NCBI GenBank assembly: GCA_019119635.1
Contig: DWWP01000054.1
Location: 124,001 to 188,000, forward strand
DNA: 64,000 bases
Reading direction: 5' to 3'
Source: Candidatus Dietzia intestinipullorum
GTDB lineage: Bacteria > Actinomycetota > Actinomycetes > Mycobacteriales > Mycobacteriaceae
Part shown: positions 26,721 through 35,592 of the stretch, in pieces
Position numbering within the stretch: the stretch's first letter is position 1
Layout: every line of letters starts with the position of its first letter
Position numbers and translations under genes: made by a program
The notes under the pieces: model-generated
The model's input: the letters and a program-made list of their open reading frames with translations, nothing else
The model's database searches: none
What the model was told of the DNA's origin: nothing

Positions 26721-28421
26721 ATGGCGGAGCAGTCGACTCGTGTCGAGGAGCGCCCGACGACCCTCGACGCCCTCGGGCTGCTGGGCTGGGCCCGGCTCTG
26801 TGTCGAGCAGCTCGCGGCACACCGCGAGGAGATCAACGCACTCAACGTCTTCCCGGTCCCCGACTCGGACACCGGCACCAATCTCCTCCACACGATGCGT
26901 GCGGCGGTGGACGAGGCCGAGGGTGAGGAGGCGTGGACCTCCGAGGGCGGGGGCACGGCCGGCGCGCGGGAGATCGCGGTCGCGCTGGGGCACGGCGCGG
27001 TCCACGGGGCCCGGGGCAACTCCGGGGTGATCTTGTCGCAGGTGCTGCGTGCGGTCGGTGAGGCCGCCACGTTCACGGTCGTCGACGCCTCCACCTACCG
27101 CCGGGCGCTCCGGACCGCGGTGACGCTGGTCGACAACGCGATCAGCGACCCCGTCGAGGGCACCGTCGTCACGGTGCTGCGTGAGGCGGCGTCCGGGGCG
27201 GTGCGCTCGTCCGCGGCTACTCTTGTAGAGGTTGCGCGGGCGGCCGCGGACGCCGCTGCCGATGCCCTCGACCGTACGACCGGCCAGCTGCCCGCCCTCA
27301 CCCGTGCCGGGGTGGTCGATGCCGGCGGGCGGGGCCTGCTGGTGTTGTTGGACTCGATGGTCGAGGTCCTCGCGGGTGCCGCGCCGGACCGGCCTGCATA
27401 CGCACGCCCGGGGCGGGACGTGCCGGCCGAGGTGCCGGCCGCGGCGGCGGACGACCACGAGCCGGAGGCCGGCACGCAGTACGAGGTCATGTATTCGCTG
27501 ACCCACACCGACGACGCGCGAGCGGACGAGCTCCGTTCGGCACTACGGGCGTTGGGGGACAGCGTGGTGGTGGTGGGTGACGGCGGCACCGGCGACCGCG
27601 CCCGGTGGGCCGTGCACGTCCACACCGACCTGATCGGCCCGGCGATAGAAGCGGCGCTGCCCCTCGGGCGGGTCTCCGAGATCCGGGTGACGGACATGCT
27701 CGATCCCGTCGGCACGCACCACAGCCACAGTCACAGGCACGGCGATGCTGATGAGCGGGTGCCGGCGGCGCCCGAACGGACGGTCCTGGCGATGACGCCC
27801 TCTGGGCCGCTCGCCGAGCTGTTCGAGCAGGCCGGGGCCCGCACCGTGGACCCGCGGGACCATGACGACGGGGCGGTCGACGCCGTGCTCCGGGTGCCCG
27901 CCGGGGAGCTGCTCGTCCTGCCCAACGGCGAACTGACCCGGGACCAGATCGTCGCTCTCGACGCCGCCCTGCGGGACGTCGACAGGCATGCGTTGATCCT
28001 GCCGACCGTCTCGGTGGTCCAGGGACTCTCGGCTCTGGCGGTCCACGATCCCACCACGACGCTCTCGATCGACGGCTTCGAGATGGCCGACGCGGCCGCG
28101 GCGGCCCGCCATGCCCACCTCGTCCGGGCAGAACAGGAGGCGCTCACGCTGGTCGGTCGGTGCTCGGCGGGGGACCTGCTCGGCGTCATCGGACACGACG
28201 TGGCGCTCATCGCCACGGACCTCGAGGAGTCTGTGTGTCAGCTGGTCGACCGGATGCTCTCCTCCGGTGGGGAGCTGGTGACCCTCCTGCTCTGCGACGA
28301 GTTCGACGAGGCCGCCACCGAGGGCCTCCTGGCGCGCGTCCGCGGCGCCCATCCCGGCGTCGAGGTGGTGGGCTATGACGCCGGGGCGGACGGGATGCTC
28401 GCGCGCATCGGGGTCGAATGA
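26721..28421 (+). CDS. DAK2/DegV-type fatty acid kinase-like protein (FakA-like)
   Basis: A 566-residue protein. The DAK2 kinase domain (about 15-215) has INALNVFPVPDSDTGTNL with the metal-binding aspartates and HGAVHGARGNSGVILSQ. The C-terminal half matches the FakA middle and C domains. In Firmicutes FakA phosphorylates fatty acids bound to FakB; no FakB is near here, so the substrate is uncertain. A histidine cluster HHSHSHRHGD near residue 332-341 lies in a linker. ATG 26721 follows AGGAGGGG. The stop overlaps recG (ATGA), as in mycobacterial order. Confidence 0.88.
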   Translation: MAEQSTRVEERPTTLDALGLLGWARLCVEQLAAHREEINALNVFPVPDSDTGTNLLHTMRAAVDEAEGEEAWTSEGGGTAGAREIAVALGHGAVHGARGNSGVILSQVLRAVGEAATFTVVDASTYRRALRTAVTLVDNAISDPVEGTVVTVLREAASGAVRSSAATLVEVARAAADAAADALDRTTGQLPALTRAGVVDAGGRGLLVLLDSMVEVLAGAAPDRPAYARPGRDVPAEVPAAAADDHEPEAGTQYEVMYSLTHTDDARADELRSALRALGDSVVVVGDGGTGDRARWAVHVHTDLIGPAIEAALPLGRVSEIRVTDMLDPVGTHHSHSHRHGDADERVPAAPERTVLAMTPSGPLAELFEQAGARTVDPRDHDDGAVDAVLRVPAGELLVLPNGELTRDQIVALDAALRDVDRHALILPTVSVVQGLSALAVHDPTTTLSIDGFEMADAAAAARHAHLVRAEQEALTLVGRCSAGDLLGVIGHDVALIATDLEESVCQLVDRMLSSGGELVTLLLCDEFDEAATEGLLARVRGAHPGVEVVGYDAGADGMLARIGVE

Positions 28422-30661
28422 CGTCGTTCACCACCACCGACACGCCGTTGAGCGCGGTGCTGGAGCCCGAACTGGCCGAGCGGATCACGGAGGCGTTCGG
28501 GCACCAGAGTGTCGGGGATCTGCTCCACACGCTCCCGCGCCGCTATCGCCAACACGGCCAGCGCTACGACAAGCGCGAACTGGTCGATGGGGAGCGGGTG
28601 ACGATCGTCGGCACAGTGGCCTCCGCACAGACGCGGGAGTTCCGGACCAAGAAGGGTCGCCGGGGGGAGATCCTCACCCTCACCGTCGAGGACGGCGGGA
28701 CGACCTTCAAGGTGGTCTATTTCCACGCCAGGGGGATCAGGTTCCTGCTTCCGGTGGGCACCGTGGCCATGTTCGACGGCACCGTCAAATGGTTCCGGAA
28801 CGCCCTGGATCTCACGCATCCGGAGTTCCTGGTCCTGCGCCCCGTGGACGGCTCCCGCGGGCAGTTCCGCGGGTCGGGAGACCTCGCGGCGCTCGCCAAG
28901 CTCTCCGCAGAGCTGGACGCGGAGGGCGGACAGAGCCTGTTCGACCGGCCACTGCTGCCGATCTACCAGGCCAGGGCGGGGGTGACATCCTGGGAGGTGC
29001 TCGGTGCGGTCGTCACCGCGCTGCGCGCCCTGGTCCCGGTGATGGACCCACTGGACCCGACCGTCCGTGCGGCGGCCGGGCTCATGGAGCTCGACGTGGC
29101 CCTGCGCAAGGCCCACCTGCCCGCGACCATCCGGGAGAAGGACGAGGCCGGCTACCGACTGCGGTTCGACGAGGCGATCGCCCTGCAGCTCCTGCTGGGC
29201 GCCCGGCGCCGATTCGCCGCCCGCGACCCCGCCCCACCGAGTCCGCGTCGAGGCGACGGGGTGCGGGCCGCGTTGAGCTCCCGCCTGCCGTTCGACCTGA
29301 CCGGCGGGCAACGCACGGTGCTCGACCAGATCTCCGGGGATCTGACCGCCGTCGAGCCCATGAACCGGCTCCTCCAGGGCGAGGTCGGCTCCGGGAAGAC
29401 GGTCGTGGCCCTGCTCGCGATGCTCCAGGTGGTCGACGCCGGGCGCCAGAGCGTCCTGCTGGCCCCGACCGAGGTGCTCGCGACCCAGCACCACCGGTCG
29501 CTCACCGCGATGCTCGGCGACCTGGGGGAGAAGGGGCGGCTCGGGGCCGCGGAGGAGGCCACGCGGGTCGTGCTGCTCACCGGCTCGATGTCGACGGCGG
29601 AGCGTCGCGCGGCCCTGTTGGACATCGTCACCGGGGAGGCGGGCATCGTCGTGGGGACGCACGCGGTCATCCAGGACTCGGTCGAGTTCTTCGACCTCGG
29701 CCTGGTGGTGGTGGACGAGCAGCACCGGTTCGGCGTGCGGCAACGGGACCGCCTGCGCAGCAAGGGTCGGGACGGTGTGGTGCCCCACCTGCTCGTGATG
29801 ACGGCGACCCCGATCCCGCGCACCATCGCGATGACCGTGTTCGGGGACCTCGAGGTCTCCGAACTCGTCGAGCTCCCCGGTGGTCGACGACCGATCTCTA
29901 CGTCCGTCGTGCCCGCGCGGGACAGGCCGAAGTGGATGCAGCGTGTCTGGGAACGGGTCCGGGAAGAGGTGGCGGCCGGACACCGCGTGTACGTGGTCTG
30001 CACCCGCATCGACCCCGACACCACGGACGACCCCGGAGATTTCCGGCCGCCGCTGGTCTCCGCCGTCGACCTCCACGCACAACTGTCGGGCTCCCATCTG
30101 GCCGGGATCCGGGTGGGGCTCATGCACGGCCGGCTGCCCACCGAGGAGAAGGACGCCGTGATGGCCGACTTCGCCTCGGGGCATCTGGACGTCCTCGTGT
30201 CGACGACGGTGATCGAGGTGGGCGTGGACGTGCCCGAGGCGACCGTCATGGTGGTGATGGACGCCGAGCGGTTCGGCGTGAGTCAACTCCACCAGCTGCG
30301 CGGTCGTGTCGGTCGCGGCGGGCTGCCCGGACTGTGCCTGCTGGTGACCAACAGTCCGGAGTCCGGACCGTCGGTCGAACGGTTGTCCGCCGTGGCGGCG
30401 ACCACTGACGGCTTCGAACTGGCGCGCCTCGACCTGGAGCAACGCCGGGAAGGCGATGTCCTGGGCGATGCACAGTCGGGCGCGCTGTCCGCGCTGCGCC
30501 TGTTGTCCGTAGTGGACGACGGCGAGCTCATCGAGATCGCCCGTCGCCACGCCGAGGAGATCCTGGACTCCGACCCCGGCCTGGACCGACACCCGGCACT
30601 CGCCGAGCGCGTGGAGCGGCTCTCCGGCTCCGAGGCGTCCGCCTATCTGTTCAGGTCCTGA
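28418..30661 (+). CDS. recG: ATP-dependent DNA helicase RecG
   Basis: Remodels stalled replication forks and branched DNA. The 747-residue superfamily 2 helicase has an N-terminal OB/wedge domain (about 40-150), Walker A EVGSGKT near residue 322, DEQH box VVVDEQHRFGVRQR near 430, MTATPIPRT near 460, and the helicase C-terminal HGRLPTEEKD, TTVIEVGVDVPEA, QLRGRVGRG motifs. The ATG overlaps the preceding stop. A long open frame on the opposite strand is a high-GC shadow. rsmD follows after 15 bp. Confidence 0.97.
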   Translation: MTSFTTTDTPLSAVLEPELAERITEAFGHQSVGDLLHTLPRRYRQHGQRYDKRELVDGERVTIVGTVASAQTREFRTKKGRRGEILTLTVEDGGTTFKVVYFHARGIRFLLPVGTVAMFDGTVKWFRNALDLTHPEFLVLRPVDGSRGQFRGSGDLAALAKLSAELDAEGGQSLFDRPLLPIYQARAGVTSWEVLGAVVTALRALVPVMDPLDPTVRAAAGLMELDVALRKAHLPATIREKDEAGYRLRFDEAIALQLLLGARRRFAARDPAPPSPRRGDGVRAALSSRLPFDLTGGQRTVLDQISGDLTAVEPMNRLLQGEVGSGKTVVALLAMLQVVDAGRQSVLLAPTEVLATQHHRSLTAMLGDLGEKGRLGAAEEATRVVLLTGSMSTAERRAALLDIVTGEAGIVVGTHAVIQDSVEFFDLGLVVVDEQHRFGVRQRDRLRSKGRDGVVPHLLVMTATPIPRTIAMTVFGDLEVSELVELPGGRRPISTSVVPARDRPKWMQRVWERVREEVAAGHRVYVVCTRIDPDTTDDPGDFRPPLVSAVDLHAQLSGSHLAGIRVGLMHGRLPTEEKDAVMADFASGHLDVLVSTTVIEVGVDVPEATVMVVMDAERFGVSQLHQLRGRVGRGGLPGLCLLVTNSPESGPSVERLSAVAATTDGFELARLDLEQRREGDVLGDAQSGALSALRLLSVVDDGELIEIARRHAEEILDSDPGLDRHPALAERVERLSGSEASAYLFRS

Positions 30662-30676
30662 CCGAGAGGAAACATC

Positions 30677-31294
30677 GTGACCCGCATCATCTCCGGTCGT
30701 CTCCGGGGCCGGACGCTGGCGGCCGCGGCGGCGGGCACCCGCCCCACCACCGACCGTGTCCGTGAGGCGCTCTTCAGCGCGATCGACTCCAGGGTCGATC
30801 TCGCGGGTGCGGCGGTGCTCGACCTCTTCGCCGGCTCCGGAGCCCTCGGGCTCGAGGCGGTCTCGCGCGGGGCCGACACCGCATGGTTCGTCGAGTCCGG
30901 TGGGCGCGCGGTCACGGGTCTGCGACGCAACGTCGGTGCGCTCGTGTCGGAGATCCCCTCGGTGCGGACCACCATCCGGCGCGCGGCGCTCCCCGGCGCC
31001 CTCTCCGGCCCGTGCCCCGTCGACGGCGGGTTCGACCTCGTGGTGGCGGACCCGCCGTACGAGAAGTCGGCCGGGTTCGACACCTCGGTCCTCGAGGCCC
31101 TGCACACCGGAGGGTGGGTCCGCGAGGAGTCGCTGGTCGTGTGGGAACGCTCGACGCGAGACCCCGCGGTCGGTTGGCCACCCACCTATGACGTGGTGTT
31201 CACCCGCGCCTACGGCGAGACCACCATCGAGATGGCACGCCCCGCCTCGTCGTCGTCCCCGTCGGAGACGCCCGTTGATACGGTCGGCTCATGA
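30677..31294 (+). CDS. rsmD: 16S rRNA (guanine(966)-N(2))-methyltransferase
   Basis: Methylates G966 of 16S rRNA (E. coli numbering). The 205-residue Rossmann methyltransferase starts with TRIISGRLRGRTL, has RPTTDRVREALF, the SAM loop LDLFAGSGALGLEAVSRG near residue 48 and the catalytic DPPYE at about 125. GTG start with GAGAGG upstream. Its stop overlaps the coaD ATG (ATGA), the usual rsmD-coaD pair. Confidence 0.94.
   Translation: MTRIISGRLRGRTLAAAAAGTRPTTDRVREALFSAIDSRVDLAGAAVLDLFAGSGALGLEAVSRGADTAWFVESGGRAVTGLRRNVGALVSEIPSVRTTIRRAALPGALSGPCPVDGGFDLVVADPPYEKSAGFDTSVLEALHTGGWVREESLVVWERSTRDPAVGWPPTYDVVFTRAYGETTIEMARPASSSSPSETPVDTVGS
31279..31284 (+). promoter_or_regulatory. Possible coaD -10 element, leaderless geometry
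   Basis: TACGGT inside the 3' end of rsmD is followed by 6 nt and the coaD ATG. Coupled translation from rsmD is equally possible. Confidence 0.3.
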
Positions 31295-31764
31295 CCACAG
31301 TCGTGTGCCCAGGCTCGTTCGACCCGGTGACCCTCGGGCACCTCGACATCTTCCGGCGGGCGGCGGACCTGTTCGACGACGTGATCGTGTGCGTGGTCGC
31401 CAACCCCAACAAGCAGGGCACGTTCACCATCGACGAGCGCAAGTCCATGATCGCGCAGGTGTGCGCGGACATGCCCGGCGTACAGGTGGACAGCTTCCAT
31501 GGACTGCTGGTGGACTACTGCCGCGACCGCGGCGCCACCGCGGTGATCAAAGGACTGCGGGACTCCACGGACTATGACTACGAGCTCCCGATGGCGCACA
31601 TGAACCGATCGATCTCCGGAGTCGACACCGTGTTCCTGCCCACCCGTTCCGACCTGTCGTTCGTCTCGTCGTCGTTGTGTCGCGAGGTGACCAGACTGGG
31701 CGGCGATGTCTCCCACCTGCTGCCCGACCCCGTGGCCCGCGCACTCAGGGAGCGTCTGGCCTGA
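31291..31764 (+). CDS. coaD: Phosphopantetheine adenylyltransferase
   Basis: Makes dephospho-CoA in coenzyme A synthesis. The 157-residue nucleotidyltransferase has CPGSFDPVTLGHLDIFRRA (T/HxGH motif) at the N-terminus, VIKGLRDSTDYDYELPMAHMN near residue 85, and the C-terminal SSSLCREVTRLGGDVSHLLP. Length and motifs are standard. Overlaps rsmD by 4 nt. Confidence 0.97.
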   Translation: MTTVVCPGSFDPVTLGHLDIFRRAADLFDDVIVCVVANPNKQGTFTIDERKSMIAQVCADMPGVQVDSFHGLLVDYCRDRGATAVIKGLRDSTDYDYELPMAHMNRSISGVDTVFLPTRSDLSFVSSSLCREVTRLGGDVSHLLPDPVARALRERLA

Positions 31765-31858
31765 AGCGGTCGCGACACACCGCCGCCGTACCCGCCCCGG
31801 ATGGTGACTTGCGGGCAGACTGATGAGGTACGAGTGACCATCCGGTGAAGGGACCAGC

Positions 31859-32617
31859 GTGTACCGAGTGTTCCAGGCCCTCGATGAGCTGAACGCGATG
31901 ATCGAGGACGCCCGAAGCCTGCCCATGACCGCGAACTGCGTGGTCCCCAGGCACGAGTCCCTCCTGCTGCTCGACGACATCCGGGACTCCTTCCCGGGGG
32001 AACTCGACGACGCCCAGGACGTCCTGGACCAGCGCGACCGGGTGCTCGCCGAGGCGGACTCCACGGCGCGGGACACCGTCGCGGCGGCCGACGCCGAGGC
32101 CGAGCGGACGCTGGGGGACGCCCGCGCGGACGCCGACGCCATGCTCTCGGACGCCAAGTCCCGAGCGGACCGGATGGTCGCGGAGGCCACCGGTCACGCG
32201 GACGAGATCGTCGGTGACGCCCGTGTCGAGGCGGAGGAACTGCTCGATCGCTCGCAGCGTGAGGCCGAGTCCACCACCACGCGGGCGCGTTCCGAGGCTG
32301 AGCGGCTCGTCGAGCAGGCCAACGTCATCTACGACCGGACGATCACCGAGGCGCGACAGGAACAGCAGCGCATGCTCTCGGAATCCGAGGTGGTGCGGAT
32401 CGCGGACGAGGAGGCCGCCCGGGTCCGCGATGCCGCACACGCCGAGAGCGACCGTCGCCGCGAGGAGTGCGACGCCTACGTCGACGAGAAGATGGGGCGT
32501 TTCGAGGAGTTCCTCGGATCGACCCTCCGCACCGTGGCCCGCGGACGCGAGGAACTGCACGGCGCGGGCGCGCGCCGCCGTGCCGCCCCCGCCGGCGACG
32601 GGTACGGAGACTTCTGA
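31859..32617 (+). CDS. sepIVA: SepIVA-like DivIVA-family coiled-coil septation protein
   Basis: A 252-residue protein with a short DivIVA-like N-terminus (YRVFQALDELNAMIEDARSLPMTANCVVPR) followed by an unbroken coiled coil (about 50-215) built from DA(x)AEA-type repeats rich in Ala, Asp, Glu and Arg, and a C-terminal CDAYVDEKMGRFEEFLGSTL. It matches the recalled M. tuberculosis Rv2927c / M. smegmatis SepIVA, needed for septation and intracellular membrane-domain organisation. GTG start with GAAGGGA upstream. Located between coaD and the DUF177-rnc block. Confidence 0.88.
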   Translation: MYRVFQALDELNAMIEDARSLPMTANCVVPRHESLLLLDDIRDSFPGELDDAQDVLDQRDRVLAEADSTARDTVAAADAEAERTLGDARADADAMLSDAKSRADRMVAEATGHADEIVGDARVEAEELLDRSQREAESTTTRARSEAERLVEQANVIYDRTITEARQEQQRMLSESEVVRIADEEAARVRDAAHAESDRRREECDAYVDEKMGRFEEFLGSTLRTVARGREELHGAGARRRAAPAGDGYGDF

Positions 32618-32628
32618 CCGGCCCCGGG

Positions 32629-32634
32629 TAGTCT
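32629..32634 (+). promoter_or_regulatory. -10 element of DUF177-rnc operon, leaderless geometry
   Basis: TAGTCT is followed by 7 nt and the GTG at 32642, with no Shine-Dalgarno sequence. Confidence 0.55.
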
Positions 32635-32641
32635 GCAGGGC

Positions 32642-33232
32642 GTGTCCACGAGCTCTCGAACCCCGCGCCACGGCCACCCGTCGGACGACTCGCTCGTCAT
32701 CGACACCCGGACCCTTCCCCGGTCCCCGGGTGCGGCGTTGCAGGTCCAGCGCCCCGCGGTGCTGCCCTCCGACATCGGGGTCGAGCTCATCCGGATCCCC
32801 GAGGGGGCCGAGGTGGAGCTCGACCTCACGCTGACCAACGTCGACGAGGGGGTGCTGGTGACCGGCCCGGTCACCGGCGTCGCGCATGTGGAGTGCGCGC
32901 GCTGTCTGGGTGAGTTCGACGTCGAGGTGGGGGTGTCGCTGACCGAGATGTACGCCGCGGAGGGCACCGCCGCCGCCGAGGGGGTGGAGAAGGACGAGGT
33001 GCGACTCCTCGACGACGACCTGCTCGACCTCGAGTCCGCGCTCGTCGACGCGTTCGGGCTGGATTTCCCCATGTCGCCGACGTGCACGGACTACGGTCGC
33101 GACGAGTGCATCAACCCGGACACCCCGGAACCGGACGGCGTCTCCGGCAGCACGGAAGGGCGGATCGACCCGCGTTGGGCCGGTCTGGCCGAGAAGTTCG
33201 GGCGGATGACCGAGGGCGGGGACGACGCATGA
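32642..33232 (+). CDS. DUF177 (YceD) family protein
   Basis: A 196-residue protein of the YceD/DUF177 family. It has the family's paired segments [14 protein letters not shown] (CxxC) near residue 83 and [24 protein letters not shown] near 137; the four cysteines could bind a metal. In many bacteria and plants this family is linked to 23S rRNA accumulation and sits beside rpmF. Here no rpmF follows; the stop overlaps the rnc ATG directly. A leaderless GTG start is suggested by the -10 element 7 nt upstream. Confidence 0.88.
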   Translation: MSTSSRTPRHGHPSDDSLVIDTRTLPRSPGAALQVQRPAVLPSDIGVELIRIPEGAEVELDLTLTNVDEGVLVTGPVTGVAHVECARCLGEFDVEVGVSLTEMYAAEGTAAAEGVEKDEVRLLDDDLLDLESALVDAFGLDFPMSPTCTDYGRDECINPDTPEPDGVSGSTEGRIDPRWAGLAEKFGRMTEGGDDA

Positions 33233-33927
33233 CCGGCGCCCCCGTGGGGGTCCCCGAACTGCTCGGGGTGGAGCTGGGCGACGAGCTGGCCACGCAGGCG
33301 CTGACGCACCGGTCCTACGCGTACGAGCACGGGGGCGTGCCCCACAACGAGCGGCTCGAGTTCCTCGGTGACGCGGTACTCGAGCTCGTGGTGACCGAGT
33401 ACCTCTACAACGCCTACCCGGACCGGCCGGAGGGCGACCTGGCCAAGATCCGCGCGAGCCTGGTCAACACCTACGTCCTCGCCGACATCGCCCGCGACCT
33501 CGGGCCCGGGGGACTCGGAGCACACCTTCGGCTCGGTAAGGGCGAGGAGCTCACGGGCGGTCGCGACAAGCACTCGATCCTCGCGGACACCATGGAGGCG
33601 GTCTTCGGGGCCGTCTACCTCACGCACGGACTCGAGATCGCGCGCGAGGTCGTGGAGCGCATCATCGGCGATCGACTGCGCGTCGTCCCCACCCTGGGGG
33701 CCGCGCTGGACTGGAAGACCAGCCTCCAGGAGAAGTGCGCCGAGTCCGGCAGGCCCCGCGCCCACTACGAGATCACCGCCACGGGCCCCGATCACGACAA
33801 GACCTTCACCGCACGGGCTCTCGTCGGCGAGACGGAACTCGGCGGCGGGACCGGGCGCACCAAGAAGGAGGCCGAGCAGAAGGCGGCCGAGCAGGCCTGG
33901 GCGGCACTGGACCGCGCGGGCGGCTGA
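33229..33927 (+). CDS. rnc: Ribonuclease III
   Basis: Cleaves double-stranded RNA, including rRNA precursors. The 232-residue protein has the RNase III signature [20 protein letters not shown] near residue 40, catalytic [12 protein letters not shown] near 122, and a C-terminal double-stranded-RNA-binding domain (about 158-228). The ATG overlaps the DUF177 stop. mutM starts one base after its stop. I reject the longer frame from 33082 because it overlaps DUF177. Confidence 0.97.
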   Translation: MTGAPVGVPELLGVELGDELATQALTHRSYAYEHGGVPHNERLEFLGDAVLELVVTEYLYNAYPDRPEGDLAKIRASLVNTYVLADIARDLGPGGLGAHLRLGKGEELTGGRDKHSILADTMEAVFGAVYLTHGLEIAREVVERIIGDRLRVVPTLGAALDWKTSLQEKCAESGRPRAHYEITATGPDHDKTFTARALVGETELGGGTGRTKKEAEQKAAEQAWAALDRAGG

Positions 33928-33928
33928 C

Positions 33929-34843
33929 GTGCCGGAACTACCCGAGGTCGAGGTCGTACGCCGGGGCCTGGAGACGCATGTGGTCGGACGTCGGCTCGTC
34001 GACGTCGAGGTGACCGGGGCCCGGACGGCGCGCCGCCAGCCGGGTGGGCCCGAGGAGATCGTCGCGCTGCTCACCGGACGGGTGGTCAGCGGAGCGCGAC
34101 GGCGGGGGAAGTACCTGTGGCTGACACTCGACGGTGACGAGACCCCCGGGTCTGACTGCCTCCTCGTGCACCTCGGGATGAGCGGGCAGATGCTCGTCAC
34201 CGACTCGCGTGCGCCGGCCGTTCGGCACCTGCACGCCCGTGCCGCCCTCGACGACGGCAACGAACTGCGGTTCGTGGACCAGCGGACCTTCGGAGGGTGG
34301 ACCGTGGTCCCCCTCGCCGACGCCCTCGACGGGAGTGGGACGCTCCTGCCGGCCCCGGCCGCGCACATCGCCGCCGATCCGTTCGACCCGGCCTTCGACG
34401 CCCGGTCCGCGGCGCGACGGATCCGCGGGAGGGACACCGAGATCAAGCGTCTCCTCCTGGACCAGACGCTGGTCTCCGGCATCGGCAACATCTACGCCGA
34501 CGAGGCGCTCTGGCGCGCCGGCGTCCACGGCCGTCGCCGATCCGGGGCCACCACCCTGACGGCGGTGATCGAGGTCCTGGACCATGCGCGTGACGTGATG
34601 ACCGACGCGCTCGAGGAGGGAGGGACGTCGTTCGACGCCCTCTACGTCGACGTCAACGGCGCCTCCGGATACTTCGACCGTGCGCTCGATGTCTACGGAC
34701 GGGCCGGGCTGCCGTGCGCGCGGTGCGGTACGCCCGTGGTGCGCGAGGACTTCATGAACCGGGGCTCCCACTTCTGCCCGGGATGCCAGCCGCCGCCACG
34801 CCGTCGGAAGGCACCGTCGCGCAGAACACGCTCCGTACGATGA
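33929..34843 (+). CDS. mutM: Formamidopyrimidine-DNA glycosylase
   Basis: Excises 8-oxoguanine and ring-opened purines. The 304-residue protein begins PELPEVEVVRRGLE, giving the catalytic N-terminal Pro after Met removal. The beta-loop Lys lies in RRGKYLWL near residue 58. The helix-two-turn-helix is at SGIGNIYADEALW, and a zinc finger CARCG...FCPGC is near the C-terminus. A Lys/Arg-rich tail follows the finger. GTG start. Overlaps the osmC gene by ATGA. Confidence 0.96.
   Translation: MPELPEVEVVRRGLETHVVGRRLVDVEVTGARTARRQPGGPEEIVALLTGRVVSGARRRGKYLWLTLDGDETPGSDCLLVHLGMSGQMLVTDSRAPAVRHLHARAALDDGNELRFVDQRTFGGWTVVPLADALDGSGTLLPAPAAHIAADPFDPAFDARSAARRIRGRDTEIKRLLLDQTLVSGIGNIYADEALWRAGVHGRRRSGATTLTAVIEVLDHARDVMTDALEEGGTSFDALYVDVNGASGYFDRALDVYGRAGLPCARCGTPVVREDFMNRGSHFCPGCQPPPRRRKAPSRRTRSVR
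34836..34841 (+). promoter_or_regulatory. Possible osmC-family -10 element, leaderless geometry
   Basis: TACGAT at the end of mutM is followed by 7 nt and the in-frame ATG at 34849 (fourth codon of the longer osmC reading). It could give a leaderless transcript starting there. Confidence 0.3.
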
Positions 34844-35295
34844 CCGACATGGACGACACGGCCGACACCGCATCACCGCCCGACACCACCACCGGACTCC
34901 GCGTCGAGCGGGAGGGGATACGCCGCTATGTGGGCCTGTCCGATCGGGGTGCGCGCGTGGAGATCGGCTCCGAGGGCGAGGACGGCGTGTTCACCCCGGG
35001 GGAGCTGCTCAAGATCGCCCTGGCCGCCTGTACCGCCATGTCCTCTGACTTCACCCTCTCCCGCAGGCTCGGAGACGACTACCAGGCCACCGTGCGCGTG
35101 TCCGGCGACGCGGACCGGGACGAGGAGCGGTACCCGCGCCTGCACGAGACGTACCACCTCGACCTCACGGGACTCGATCAGGCGATGGCGGAGCGGGTGC
35201 TCGACGGGGTCCGACGGTCGGTGGAGGCGACGTGCACGGTCGGGCGGACCCTGCGCGCGGGCGCAGACTTCGAGCTGGGGTTCGAGACCTCGTGA
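34840..35295 (+). CDS. OsmC family protein
   Basis: A 151-residue OsmC/Ohr-fold protein. The conserved first Cys lies in [16 protein letters not shown] near residue 65 and the second in [12 protein letters not shown] near 134, the pair that reduces organic hydroperoxides in this family. It lies in the mutM-acyP order seen in mycobacteria. I give the ATG that overlaps the mutM stop; an ATG at 34849 has a -10-like TACGAT 7 nt upstream and may be used. Confidence 0.9.
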   Translation: MTDMDDTADTASPPDTTTGLRVEREGIRRYVGLSDRGARVEIGSEGEDGVFTPGELLKIALAACTAMSSDFTLSRRLGDDYQATVRVSGDADRDEERYPRLHETYHLDLTGLDQAMAERVLDGVRRSVEATCTVGRTLRAGADFELGFETS

Positions 35296-35576
35296 CCGAG
35301 CGCGATGAGGTCCGCCTGGTGGCCTGGGTGCACGGACACGTGCAGGGGGTGGGCTTCCGGTGGTGGACCCGGAGCCGCGCACTCGAACTGGGACTGACCG
35401 GCCACGCGAGCAACAAGCCCGACGGGCGGGTGCACGTGGTGGCAGAGGGGACCGAGGACGAGTGTCGTCGGCTCCTCGATTGGCTGCGTACCGGGGACAC
35501 CCCGGGGCGGGTCGACGTGGTCGTGGACTCGTGGGAGGCGGCCCGGGGCGGGCTCACCGGATTCGCCGAACGCTGA
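35292..35576 (+). CDS. acyP: Acylphosphatase
   Basis: Hydrolyses the carboxyl-phosphate bond of acylphosphates. The 94-residue protein has the phosphate-binding loop [17 protein letters not shown], with the catalytic Arg, and [17 protein letters not shown], with the catalytic Asn. GTG start overlapping the osmC stop (GTGA). Directly upstream of smc in the conserved actinobacterial order. Confidence 0.95.
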   Translation: MTERDEVRLVAWVHGHVQGVGFRWWTRSRALELGLTGHASNKPDGRVHVVAEGTEDECRRLLDWLRTGDTPGRVDVVVDSWEAARGGLTGFAER

Positions 35577-35578
35577 CA

Positions 35579-35584
35579 TAGGAT
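35579..35584 (+). promoter_or_regulatory. smc -10 element, leaderless geometry
   Basis: TAGGAT overlaps the very end of the acyP spacer and is followed by 8 nt and the smc GTG at 35593. No Shine-Dalgarno sequence is present. Confidence 0.55.
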
Positions 35585-35592
35585 CGACACCC

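Noticed and set aside
28373-31105. 910-codon open frame antisense to recG and rsmD
   Set aside because: recG and rsmD are complete on the plus strand; no recognisable protein in the antisense frame.
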